Source: CAVVJA01 sp963801715 (GTDB taxonomy: Bacteria > Actinomycetota > Actinomycetes > Mycobacteriales > Jatrophihabitantaceae). Taken from it: a stretch of 64,000 bases of DNA. A program made the translations under genes and the position numbers. Under the pieces are notes generated by a model, which had not been told where the DNA came from, did not search any database, and saw only the letters and a list, made by a program, of their open reading frames with translations. Where the stretch lies: the NCBI GenBank assembly GCA_963801715.1, contig CAWDGB010000022.1:1-64000 (forward strand). Direction: 5' to 3'. Positions 16,511 through 25,258 of the stretch are shown one piece after another. Each line of letters opens with the position of its first letter. Position 1 is the stretch's first letter.

Positions 16511-16911
16511 CGCGCCCTCCTTGGTGCACGGTGGCGTCGCCGGACCTCACGCATGATCTCGGTATCACGCCGATCCCGGACGGTCTTGCGCACGCCATAG
16601 GAAAACGCGGCGACCTTGATGAGCGGGCTGCCGACCGCGCTGGTGACGATCGATGTCAGCGCCGCCGCGTTGCTGGTCATGTTGTTCACACCTTTGGTAA
16701 TGCCGCCGACCTCGTCGAGTTGCTCGTTCACACCGTTGAGGGTGATCTGCGCTCCCGCGAGGAGGGGAACAGTGCCCTCGCGGGTCTGGCGGATCGTCAA
16801 GGTTGCCTCGTCAAGGGTGTGCCCGAGCTTGAACAATGGGACGGCCAGGAGGAAGACGAGCAATACGAACGCACCGGCCGCGATGAGCGCCGCGATTTCC
16901 CCACCGGACAC
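16507..16911 (-). CDS. DUF948 domain-containing membrane protein
   Basis: Protein of 134 aa from the GTG at 16911. It has one N-terminal membrane helix (IAALIAAGAFVLLVFLLAV), then a long helical region (LDEATLTIRQTREGTVPLL, NGVNEQLDEVGGITKGVNN), and a basic tail. This is the DUF948 layout. GGAGG lies seven bases before the GTG, which favours it over an ATG 14 codons upstream. It is coupled to DUF6167 and alaS. Function is unknown. Confidence 0.85.
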   Translation of the reverse strand: MSGGEIAALIAAGAFVLLVFLLAVPLFKLGHTLDEATLTIRQTREGTVPLLAGAQITLNGVNEQLDEVGGITKGVNNMTSNAAALTSIVTSAVGSPLIKVAAFSYGVRKTVRDRRDTEIMREVRRRHRAPRRAR

Positions 16912-16974
16912 CGGTGATCCTCCTTCAGATGTGCTCTGCCACCGAGCGGGCAACGCTGCGACCCTACTCGCTGA

Positions 16975-18354
16975 CTAACCCGGCTTCTCGGCCTGATTCG
17001 GCTGGCTCGCAGCGCCGCGAACCACGGCTCGGAGCGCGGCGACGCGCTCGACCAACTCACGCTCGGCACCGCGTCGCGCCGGGTGGTAATAGTCCTGTCC
17101 GACAAGCCCGTCGGGCGGGTATTGCTGGCTGACAACGCCTTCCGGCGCGTCGTGCGGGTAGCGGTAGCGCTGGGCGTGGCCTAGCCGAGCGGCACCGGGA
17201 TAGCTGCCGTCGCGCAGCGCAGGGGGTACCGGGCCGGCTCGTCCAGCGCGGACATCCGCTTGCGCCGCGTTGATGGCCGAAACGACGGCGTTCGACTTGG
17301 GCGCAAGCGCCAGATGGATTGTTGCCTGAGCAAGGTTGATCCGGGCCTCGGGCAGCCCGATGAGCGCGACCGCTTGCGCGGCTGCCGATGCGGCGAGCAG
17401 GGCGGTCGGGTCGGCCAGCCCGATGTCCTCGCTGGCGTGCACGACGAGGCGCCGCGCGATGAAGCGCGGATCTTCGCCGGCCTCGATCATCCGGGCCAGG
17501 TAGTGCAGGGCAGCGTCGACATCCGATCCACGAATCGACTTGATGAATGCGCTGATCACGTCATAGTGCTGGTCACCGTCGCGGTCGTACCGGACCGCAG
17601 CCACGTCGACGGCCTGCTCGAGTGTGGCCAAGTCGACGTGGTCCTGGCCGGCCGCGAGAGCACTCCCGGCCGCGGCCTCGAGCGCGTTCAACGCCCGTCG
17701 GGCGTCACCGTCGGACGTGCGCACGAGGTGAGATCTGGCATCCGCATCGAGGGTGACCGCGCCGCCGAGCCCACGCTCGTCGGACAGCGCTCGATCGATC
17801 ACTTGCTCGATCTCGCTGTCGGAGAGCGGCTGCAGGGTGAGCAGCAGGCTGCGTGACATGAGCGGCGAGACGATCGAGAAGAACGGATTCTCGGTCGTGG
17901 CGGCGACCAGGGTGACCGTGCGGGCCTCGACCGCACCCAGCAACGAATCCTGTTGCGTCTTGGAGAACCGGTGGATCTCATCGATGAACAGCACGGTCAG
18001 CCGCCCGGAGGCGCGCAGGTCAACCTGGGCCTGCTCGATGACCGCGCGCACGTCGCGCACGCCGGAGTTGAGCGCTGACATCTGCACGAACCGACGGTTC
18101 GTGGCCGACGACACGATTCGGGCAAGCGTCGTCTTGCCGCTGCCGGGCGGCCCGAACAGGATCAGCGACATCGGTGAGTCGCCCTCGACCAGGCGGCGCA
18201 ACGGCGAACCCGCCCCGAGCAGATGTCTCTGGCCGATCACCTCGTCCAGAGACCGCGGACGCATCCGAGCAGCCAATGGCGCGTTCGCGTCTTCGAAGTC
18301 CGGGGCACTCGCCGCGACACCCGCCGGCGGGTCGAACAGGGTCGGGCCTGACAC
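16975..18354 (-). CDS. rarA: replication-associated recombination protein A (RarA/MgsA AAA ATPase)
   Basis: Clamp-loader-like AAA+ ATPase (459 aa) that acts at stalled replication forks. Walker A is FGPPGSGKTTLARIV (about 68-82), Walker B is FIDEIHRF, and sensor text VAATTENPFFSIV follows. The C-terminal MgsA domain contains DVDAALHYLARMIEAGEDPRFIARR. It often precedes alaS in actinobacteria, as here. It diverges from the CpaE-like gene. Confidence 0.94.
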   Translation of the reverse strand: MSGPTLFDPPAGVAASAPDFEDANAPLAARMRPRSLDEVIGQRHLLGAGSPLRRLVEGDSPMSLILFGPPGSGKTTLARIVSSATNRRFVQMSALNSGVRDVRAVIEQAQVDLRASGRLTVLFIDEIHRFSKTQQDSLLGAVEARTVTLVAATTENPFFSIVSPLMSRSLLLTLQPLSDSEIEQVIDRALSDERGLGGAVTLDADARSHLVRTSDGDARRALNALEAAAGSALAAGQDHVDLATLEQAVDVAAVRYDRDGDQHYDVISAFIKSIRGSDVDAALHYLARMIEAGEDPRFIARRLVVHASEDIGLADPTALLAASAAAQAVALIGLPEARINLAQATIHLALAPKSNAVVSAINAAQADVRAGRAGPVPPALRDGSYPGAARLGHAQRYRYPHDAPEGVVSQQYPPDGLVGQDYYHPARRGAERELVERVAALRAVVRGAASQPNQAEKPG

Positions 18355-18458
18355 ACCGTCAGCCTATGCCGAGCTACCGACCGGCCGGCCGAGCGGCGAC
18401 GCACCCCCGTCGAGCCGGCCTGGCTGGTGATCGAACAGCGGCGAGCGGCCCGCGTGAG

Positions 18459-18464
18459 GATAAT
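18459..18464 (+). promoter_or_regulatory. -10 box suggesting a leaderless mRNA
   Basis: GATAAT lies six bases before the ATG at 18471, and no ribosome site is present. This spacing fits transcription starting at or next to the start codon, a common actinobacterial arrangement. No convincing -35 was found. Confidence 0.4.
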
Positions 18465-18470
18465 GGCAGC

Positions 18471-18887
18471 ATGATCTCGCTCGAGCTTGCCCGGCGGCTG
18501 CGCGACAACGGGGTGAAGTGGACTCCGTCGAGCGGCGACCGTTTCGTCGTGGCTGACCGGGACATGGACGGCGACGTCTTCGTGCTGTCGCATATGACCG
18601 TTGAGGTTCATCGGTTCCCGCATGGTGAGGTGATCGGCTTCAACGGGACCACTGAATGGGCGCTGGACTCGATCGACCAGCGGCAGTCGGTGTGGTTACC
18701 GAGCGAGACCCAGTTGCGGCACCTGCTGGGCCGGACCTTCCAGAGCCTGGAACCGGTTGCGGACGAATGGCGGGTCACGATCAACGTTGGCGGTCGGACG
18801 ACCAGCGTGCAGCACGCCGACGCGGACGAGGCCTACGGTCTCGCGCTGCTGCACCTGGTCACCGGCGATCCGGTCGCTGCTGCATAG
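18471..18887 (+). CDS. conserved actinobacterial protein (annotated elsewhere as pilus assembly protein CpaE)
   Basis: Acidic soluble protein of 138 aa, beginning MISLELARRLRDNGVKW and containing GDRFVVADRDMDGDVFVLSHMTVEVH. Databases often label this family CpaE, but no P-loop of the true CpaE ATPase is visible, so that name should not be taken as function. Its last 12 codons are the first copy of an imperfect duplication with the DNA just downstream. It is convergent with the acyl-CoA dehydrogenase. Confidence 0.8.
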   Translation: MISLELARRLRDNGVKWTPSSGDRFVVADRDMDGDVFVLSHMTVEVHRFPHGEVIGFNGTTEWALDSIDQRQSVWLPSETQLRHLLGRTFQSLEPVADEWRVTINVGGRTTSVQHADADEAYGLALLHLVTGDPVAAA

Positions 18888-18925
18888 CGTCTGCTGCACC
18901 TGGTCATCGGCGAGCCGGTCGCTGA
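18846..18925. repeat. imperfect tandem duplication (about 35 bp, offset 45)
   Basis: The sequence beginning ctgctgcacctggtca at 18846 recurs at 18891 with two mismatches over about 35 bp. The first copy encodes the protein C-terminus; the second follows its stop codon. It looks like a recent slippage or unequal-exchange event in the convergent gap. Confidence 0.75.
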
Positions 18926-18940
18926 TCACGACCCCGTTGG

Positions 18941-20123
18941 CTAGCCGAGATGCCCTCCGATCGTGGTGTAGCCGCGCAGCAGGTCGCGCGAGATGATCAA
19001 TCGTCTGCATTTCGTCGGTGCCCTCGAAGATGCGCCACAGTCGGGCCTCGCGATACCAGCGTTCGATCGGTAGTTCCCGGGTATAGCCCATGCCGCCGTG
19101 GATCTGCAGGACGCGATCCACCACCTCGTTGGCCATCGCCGCGCCGAAGAGCTTCGCGATGGAGGAGGCATGGCGTGCGTCACGGCCCTCGTCGACGGTC
19201 CAGGCGGCGTGCAGGACGAGCCATCGGGCCGCTTCCAGCTCGACCTCCGAGTCGGCGATCATCCATTGGATCGCCTGGTTGGCGCCGATCTTCCGGCCGA
19301 ACGTCTCGCGAGTGTTGGCGTAGTCGATCGCCATCTGGAGTAGCCGCTCGGCGGCGCCGAGCGCCCGCGCCGGAATCAGGTAGCGCCCCCGGCCGATCCA
19401 TTCCATGCCCAGCGCGAAGCCCTGTCCGACCTCGCCGAGCACATTGCGGTTAGGCACGCGGACGTCGTCGAAGACGAGCGAAGCGGGGCCACCTTCGCCC
19501 ATCGTCGGGATGAAATGGGACGTCCACCCCATGGCGCGGTCGACGAGGAACGCGGTCGATCCCTCGCGGGCACCCTTGTCGGCGTCGCTCACCGCGATCA
19601 CGATGGCGAAGTCGGCATCGTTGCCACCCGTGATGAACGTCTTCTCGCCGTTGATCAGCCAGTCGTCCCCGTCACGGCGCGCGCTGGTCTTGATGTTCGC
19701 CGCATCCGACCCTGCGCTGGGCTCGGTGATCGCAAAGCACGACAGTCGGTCGCCTTCGATCGTCGGGACGAGGTACTCCGCCTTCTGTTCGTCATTGCCG
19801 TGGTAGAGGATGTTGTCCGCCTCACCGCCGAAGCGGAAGGGGATGAACGACCGGCCGGTCTCCGCCCATAGCAGGGCCTCGGTGACCGCCGGGAGCTCCA
19901 TCCCGCCGTACTCCTGGGGCGTCGAGAGTCCCCAGAAGCCGAACTTCCGGGCCGCGTGCTGCAGGTCGCGCAGCTCGGCCCGGGTGATCGCAGGCTCCCC
20001 GCGACGTTCCCGGCGTAACGCGTCCGACTCACGGGTGATGACCTCATCGGCGATGAAGGCTCGGGCGGTGTTGCGGATCGCGATCTGCTCGTCGGAAAAG
20101 GCGAAATCCACGGTGCGCACCAT
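18941..20123 (-). CDS. acyl-CoA dehydrogenase, frameshifted near its end as sequenced
   Basis: FAD enzyme of fatty-acid type oxidation (393 aa after correction). Blocks CFAITEPSAGSDAANI, the substrate/FAD segment GGNDADFAIVIAV and the C-terminal RVLQIHGGMGYTRELPIERWYREARLWRIFEGTDEMQ are family signatures. After EGTDEMQ the frame should continue as LIISRDLLRGYTTIGG; that text is present one base out of frame and ends at the TAG at 18941. As written the frame instead runs on to 18696, antisense to the CpaE-like gene. The extra base lies around 18999-19006. The ATG at 20123 was chosen; upstream frame text is not protein-like. Exact substrate is unknown. Confidence 0.88.
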
Positions 20124-20265
20124 CCCCGGTCGAGAACACTGCCGATGGCCGACGGTAACGCGCTCGGATGGATCATGCGATTCGGTTGCGCTCCCCGCGA
20201 CGAGTAGCGCATCAGCGCTCAGGACGCTGTGGCCCGGCAGATGATCGACTTGGTGGCGCTGCCGT

Positions 20266-22016
20266 TCAGGCGGGCTTCGCGTCCACGCCGGTCTCCCGAC
20301 GCTGCTCGCGGAGTGATCGGCGCCGGAGCGGCGGTGAGCGGGTCGTACCCGCCGCCCGTCTTGGGGAAGGCAATGACGTCGCGAATCGACGCGGTGCCGG
20401 ACAGCAGCGCATTGACCCGATCCCAGCCGAAGGCAATGCCGCCGTGAGGCGGCGCCCCGTACTTGAACGCCTCGAGCAAGAATCCGAACTTCTCCTCCGC
20501 CTGAGCCTTGTCCAGCCCCATGACGGCGAACACCCGTTCCTGAACGTCCCGGCGGTGGATACGAATCGACCCACCACCGATCTCGTTGCCGTTGCACACG
20601 ATGTCGTACGCGTAGGCCAGCGCCGAACCCGGATCGGTGTCGAACGTCTCCATCGATTCCGGCTTGGGCGAGGTGAACGCGTGATGCACAGCCGTCCAGG
20701 CACCCGACCCGACCGCGACGTCATCGGTCTCGGCCACCAGCTCGAACAACGGCGCGTCGACCACCCACACGAATGACCATGCGTTCGGATCCATCAGCCC
20801 GAGTCGTCGGCCGATCTCCACCCGAGCCGCGCCGAGCACCGGTCGGGCCGACGCCGGCGACCCGGCCGCGAAGAAGATCGCGTCGCCTGCTTGGGCCCCC
20901 GTCGCAGCAGCGAGACCGGCCCGTTCGAAATCCGAAAGGTTCTTGGCGACGGGTCCGGAGAGCTCCCCGTCGGGACCAACGACGATGTACGCGAGCCCCC
21001 GGGCGCCACGTTGCTTCGCCCAGTCCTGCCACGCGTCGAACTGGCGGCGGGACTGCGAGCCGCCGCCCGGCATGACCACCGCGCCGACGTACGGCGCCTG
21101 GAATACCCGGAAGGACGTGTCCTTGAAGTACTGGGTGAGGTCGGTCAGTTCGAGGCCGAAGCGCAGATCGGGCTTGTCCGTCCCGTAGCGGGACATCGCT
21201 TCCGCGTAGGTCATCCGTGGAATAGGCCGGCTGATGTGATGGCCGATCAGCCGCCACACCTCGACCAGCACGTCCTCGGCTATGGCGATGACGTCGTCCT
21301 CGCTGACGAAGCTCATTTCGATATCCAGCTGGGTGAATTCCGGCTGTCGATCCGCCCGAAAGTCCTCGTCGCGATAGCACCGGGCGATCTGGTAGTACCG
21401 TTCGAGGCCCCCGACCATCAACAACTGCTTGAACAGCTGCGGCGACTGCGGCAACGCGTACCAGCATCCCGGGACGCAGGCGGGCCGGAACCAGGAAGTC
21501 GCGCGCCCCCTCCGGCGTCGATCGGGTCAGGGTGGGAGTCTCGACCTCGACGAAGCCGTGCCGGTCGAGCGCATCGCGCGCCGCTCGATTCACCCGGCTG
21601 CGCAGTCGCATCGCTTTCGCCGGTCCAGGTCGACGCAAATCGAGATACCGGTACTTCAGTCGCGCTTCCTCGCCGACGTCGACGTGCTCGTCGATCTGGA
21701 ACGGTAACGGGACGGCTTCGTTGAGCACCTCGACGCGGGAGGCGACCACCTCGACGTCGCCGGTGGCAATACGCGGATTGACATTGCCTTCGAGCCGCCG
21801 ACGCACCTCGCCCATCACCGCGATGCACCACTCGTTACGCAGGTCGTGCGCGATCTCGTCGTCGCGCACGACGACCTGCACGACCCCCGAGGCGTCCCGC
21901 AGATCGATGAAGGCCACACCACCGTGATCACGGCGACTGGCAACCCAGCCGGCGAGCGTCACGGTGTGGCCCGTGTCCGACGCGCGCAGTGTGCCGGCGT
22001 CGTGCGTGCGGATCAC
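20266..22016 (-). CDS. aspS: aspartate-tRNA(Asp/Asn) ligase, two frameshifts as sequenced
   Basis: Class II synthetase, 582 aa after correction. The anticodon-binding OB domain (LAGWVASRRDHGGVAFIDLRD) and motif 1 region (KYRYLDLRRP) are in the first frame. The frame breaks near 21466-21473, where one extra G follows ARLRPG. The continuation WYALPQSPQLFKQLLMVGG, motif 2 ARCYRDEDFRADRQPEFTQL and motif 3 GIAFGWDRV are in the second frame. A second extra base near 20306-20312 separates APITP from EQRR-type text ending DAKPA at 20266. The GTG start overlaps the hisS stop (GTGA). The gene is essential, so sequence error is more likely than inactivation. Confidence 0.92.
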
Positions 22017-23368
22017 TGATCGTCCTCTCCGGTCCGGGCGATCACCTGCGGCCGCAGATCGACGGTCGGCGGCCGCCACGTGGCGGGGTCGGCGGGCACC
22101 TGGTCCCCCTGGCGAATGTCCTTGACTTCATGGCCATTCTCCCGGCCCATGGGGAACCAAACGAACGGAATTCCCCGGCGCTCGGCGTATCTGATCTGCC
22201 GGCCGTACTTCGCCGCAGACTCCGACACCTCGGCTGCGATCCCGCGCGCCCGCAACGCGTCGGCGATCGCATCGCACGCCGGGCGGCTCGCGTCGTCCGG
22301 CAGCGCAACCAGCACCACGCTCGGCACTGACCGTGACCCGTCGAGCAACCCGCGGGACAGAAGCGGCACGAGCATCCGGGTGATGCCCAACGAGATGCCG
22401 ACGCCGGGATAGCTCGTCCGGCCGTCGCTCGCCAACTGGTCGTAGCGGCCACCGGAGCAGATCGACCCGACCTGGTCCAGACCCGTCATCCGGGTCTCGA
22501 ATACGGTGCCCGTGTAATAGTCCAAGCCACGCGCGATCCGCAGATCGGCTTCGACGACCACCCGGGCAGAGGCGAAGCGTGCGCAGCCTTCGACCACCGT
22601 GGTCAATTCCGCGATGCCCTCGTCCAGCATCGGATGGCGGACGCCCAGCGCCTGTACCTGGTCGGCGAATGACCGGTCGGGGCTCCGGATCGCCGCGAGG
22701 GCCAGGCACCGCTCGATCTGGTCGGGAGCAAGTCCGGCCTCGTCGGCGAGCATCTTGGCCAGGACGTCCGTCGACACCTTGTCAACCTTGTCGATGATGC
22801 GCATGACCGCGCCGATGTCGGGCGCGCCGATGCCACGATAAAAGCCTTCGACCAGCTTTCGATTGTTGATCTGCAGGCGTACCGGCGGCAGGAACGGAAG
22901 GGCCGAGAATGCCTCGACCATGACTCGGGCGACCTCCACGTCGTGATGAAAGGCCAGGTGGTCGCGTCCGATGACGTCGATGTCGGCTTGGGTGAACTCT
23001 CGGTAGCGCCCTTCCTGGGGACGCTCGCCACGCCATGCCTTCTGTATCTGGTAGCGCCGGAACGGGAACTCGAGCTTGCCGGCGTGCTCGAGCACGTAGC
23101 GAGCCAGGGGCACGGTGAGGTCGTAGTGCAAGCCGAGGCCGCTGTCGCCGGGATCGTTGCCGGCCTGCAGCCGGCGCAGGACGTAGACCTCCTTGTCGAT
23201 CTCGCCCTTGCGCAGCAGCTGGTCAAGCGGTTCTACGGATCGGGTCTCGACGGAGGCGAAGCCGTGCAACTCGAACGTCGACCGCAGCTGGTCGATGACG
23301 GCAAGCTCGACGACTCGTTGCGAGGGCAACAGCTCGGGAAAACCACTGAGTGGGGTGACCCGGCTCAT
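22013..23368 (-). CDS. hisS: histidine-tRNA ligase
   Basis: Class II synthetase, 451 aa, intact. It shows FPELLPSQR at the N-terminus, motif 2 region QKAWRGERPQEGRYREFTQ, and the histidine-binding blocks RGLDYYTGTVFE and GGRYDQL. The C-terminal anticodon domain includes DDASRPACDAIADALRARGI. It overlaps the metallo-hydrolase (ATGA) and aspS (GTGA), so the three genes are probably one transcript. Confidence 0.97.
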   Translation of the reverse strand: MSRVTPLSGFPELLPSQRVVELAVIDQLRSTFELHGFASVETRSVEPLDQLLRKGEIDKEVYVLRRLQAGNDPGDSGLGLHYDLTVPLARYVLEHAGKLEFPFRRYQIQKAWRGERPQEGRYREFTQADIDVIGRDHLAFHHDVEVARVMVEAFSALPFLPPVRLQINNRKLVEGFYRGIGAPDIGAVMRIIDKVDKVSTDVLAKMLADEAGLAPDQIERCLALAAIRSPDRSFADQVQALGVRHPMLDEGIAELTTVVEGCARFASARVVVEADLRIARGLDYYTGTVFETRMTGLDQVGSICSGGRYDQLASDGRTSYPGVGISLGITRMLVPLLSRGLLDGSRSVPSVVLVALPDDASRPACDAIADALRARGIAAEVSESAAKYGRQIRYAERRGIPFVWFPMGRENGHEVKDIRQGDQVPADPATWRPPTVDLRPQVIARTGEDDQ

Positions 23369-24036
23369 GCGAGCTCCCGAAGAAACGGGTTGGTCAAGCG
23401 TTCCATGCCGACCGTGGTCGTGGGACCGTGTCCCGGATAGACCACGGTGTCGTCGCCCATCGGCAGGATCACGGCCTTCAACGAATGCAACATCTCATCC
23501 ATCGAGCCACCGGGCAGATCGACCCGGCCGATTGAACCGGCGAACACGAGGTCTCCGGCGAATACCAGCGTTTGTTCCTCGTCGTCGGATAGCTGGAAGA
23601 TCACGGATCCTGCCGTGTGTCCCGGCGTGTGGCGGATCGCGACCGGCAGACCGGCCAGTGTGATCGTGCTGCCGTCGGCCAGCTCGCGGACGTCGTCCGG
23701 TTCGGCAAACGTGAGCTGCGGCAACCCCGGCAAGGCCGCGCCGGGAACGATACCGAGCCAATACCACGGGTCAGTCAGCTGGGGTCGATCGGACGGATGG
23801 ATAAAGGCCGGCACGTCGTGTGCCTGGCACACCGGCACGACCGAGTAGGTGTGGTCGATGTGGCCGTGGGTCAGCAAGACCGCCACCGGGTGGAGTCGGT
23901 GCTCGCTCAGGATGTCTTCGAGCCGCGATCCGACGTCGGCACCGGGATCGACGACCACGCACTGTTCACCGTCGCCGGACGCTATGACCCAACAATTGGT
24001 TCCCCAGATCGCCGACGGGATCCCCGCGATGAACAC
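23365..24036 (-). CDS. MBL-fold metallo-hydrolase (glyoxalase II-like)
   Basis: Protein of about 223 aa with the metal-binding THGHIDHT motif, later metal ligands in HTPGHTAGSV and FAGDLVFAGSIGR, and the final YPGHGPTT histidine. This is the hydroxyacylglutathione-hydrolase-like subgroup that commonly precedes hisS in actinobacteria. Actinobacteria lack glutathione, so the true substrate (possibly a mycothiol ester) is not known. The start is the GTG before FIAGIPSAIWGTNCWV; a longer frame to 24114 adds atypical residues. Confidence 0.88.
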   Translation of the reverse strand: MFIAGIPSAIWGTNCWVIASGDGEQCVVVDPGADVGSRLEDILSEHRLHPVAVLLTHGHIDHTYSVVPVCQAHDVPAFIHPSDRPQLTDPWYWLGIVPGAALPGLPQLTFAEPDDVRELADGSTITLAGLPVAIRHTPGHTAGSVIFQLSDDEEQTLVFAGDLVFAGSIGRVDLPGGSMDEMLHSLKAVILPMGDDTVVYPGHGPTTTVGMERLTNPFLRELA

Positions 24037-24199
24037 AGCGGAACTCCCGATGGGTCGTGATGACTGGACAGTTAACTGTAGAGCCTGCGCCGAACCGAGC
24101 CATGCCGGACGCACAGCCCGTCGGCCGTCCGACCCTCAGACACAGTCCTTACACTGGCCCGGGCTGGCAAGGGGGCCAGCATCGGAAAGGACTGCTTTC

Positions 24200-25144
24200 G
24201 TGCCGACCAACAAGCAGCGCCGGGAGTCCGCGCGACGCCATCTGGAACGCCAGCTGCAACGTCGACAGGAACAGGAAACGGCCCAGAAACGCCGGATGCT
24301 GATCGCGACCATTGCCGGATCGCTCATCCTGGTCGTTGTGGTCGTCGTCGTCGTGATCGCGGTTACCAACGACAACGGAACGAAGCCGGCCGCCGCTGGA
24401 TCCTCGTCGGCGTCGGCGTCGGCGTCGGCGTCGTCGTCCGCGTCGGCGTTCGTTTCCAGCAAAACCACCGGCCCGTGCGGGTATACGAGCGCCGACCTGG
24501 CCCAGAACCCGAACTTGAAGAACACCGGATTCCCCCCGGACCCGAAGCCCACGCCGACCAAGACGATCGTCGCCGACTTCGCGACCAACCGCGGCACGAT
24601 CCAAGTCACGTTCGACGGAAAAGCCGCACCGTGCAACGTGCAGAGCCTCGCCTACCTCATCGGGAAGAAGTTCTTTAACAACACCCCATGTCCACGAGCG
24701 GTGGACCAGGGCATCTACGCCGTCCAGTGCGGAGACCCCACTGGCACCGGCTCCGGCGGACCGTCCTATACGGTGAAGGACGAGAACCTCGCGGCCGCCA
24801 AGTACACCGCCGGCGCGGTGGCCATGGCCAACGGCGGCCCCAATACGAACGGCAGCCAGTTCTTCTTCGTCACGAAGGACAGCAGCAAGGGGCTGGCCAA
24901 GAGCTACACCGTCGTCGGGCATGTGACCAAGGGCCTGGACATCCTCCAGAAGGTCGTCGCCGGCGGCAACGATGGCTCCAACCAGGCGGGCGGTGGCAAA
25001 CCCAAGCTGCCATTGGGCTTCTCCACGGTCAAGATTGCTTCGGTGGTAGGCGGAGGCCCGACGCCGGGCACGGGTCCGTCGCCCACCGTCGTGACGCCGA
25101 GTCCGACCGCGGCCCCGGCGCAGCCGACACCGACTGCCTCCTGA
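24200..25144 (+). CDS. membrane-anchored cyclophilin-type peptidyl-prolyl isomerase
   Basis: Protein of 314 aa. It has a basic N-terminus, one transmembrane helix with a run of nine valines (about 40-55), a Ser/Ala linker, then the cyclophilin domain with AVAMANGGPNTNGSQFFFVT (about 206-225) and YTVVGHVTKGLDILQKV. A Pro/Thr-rich tail ends the protein. It would fold proteins outside the membrane. The GTG at 24200 is preceded by GGAAAGG. Placement opposite relA and beside hisS is conserved. The Ser-Ala linker is coded by a tcg-gcg microsatellite that may vary in length. Confidence 0.92.
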   Translation: MPTNKQRRESARRHLERQLQRRQEQETAQKRRMLIATIAGSLILVVVVVVVVIAVTNDNGTKPAAAGSSSASASASASSSASAFVSSKTTGPCGYTSADLAQNPNLKNTGFPPDPKPTPTKTIVADFATNRGTIQVTFDGKAAPCNVQSLAYLIGKKFFNNTPCPRAVDQGIYAVQCGDPTGTGSGGPSYTVKDENLAAAKYTAGAVAMANGGPNTNGSQFFFVTKDSSKGLAKSYTVVGHVTKGLDILQKVVAGGNDGSNQAGGGKPKLPLGFSTVKIASVVGGGPTPGTGPSPTVVTPSPTAAPAQPTPTAS

Positions 25145-25163
25145 CCGCGCAGCGCTGTTTCGA

Positions 25164-25208
25164 TGATCTTCGACTTGTTGTCGCCCGGGAGCAGTAAGTC
25201 CAAGATCA
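25164..25208. terminator. convergent-gap hairpin, copy 1 of a repeated element
   Basis: Arms at 25164-25176 and 25196-25208 pair at 12 of 13 positions around a 19-base loop, between the convergent cyclophilin and relA genes. A related hairpin sharing gtaagtccaagatc is at 48307-48350, also between convergent genes. It may act as a bidirectional terminator or be a REP-like repeat. There is no U-tract. Confidence 0.45.
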
Positions 25209-25258
25209 CGATGCGGCCGGGGCGGCCGATGCGGCCGACGCGGCGGTAGCTGGCGACG

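Noticed and set aside
14520..16556. Plus-strand open frame of 678 codons opposite alaS
   Set aside because: It covers alaS in antisense and its text (Arg/His/Gly-rich) has no family features.
18471..18887. True CpaE pilus ATPase making a Tad system with the prepilin peptidase at 8539-9210
   Set aside because: The protein is only 138 aa, has no P-loop, and no tadA/B/C or pilin genes are present.
20124..20265. Promoter for the acyl-CoA dehydrogenase in the gap after aspS
   Set aside because: No -10/-35 pair of acceptable quality was found; only unremarkable sequence is visible.
24405..24445. tcg-gcg microsatellite as a regulatory repeat
   Set aside because: It codes the Ser-Ala linker of the cyclophilin and is explained by low-complexity protein sequence.
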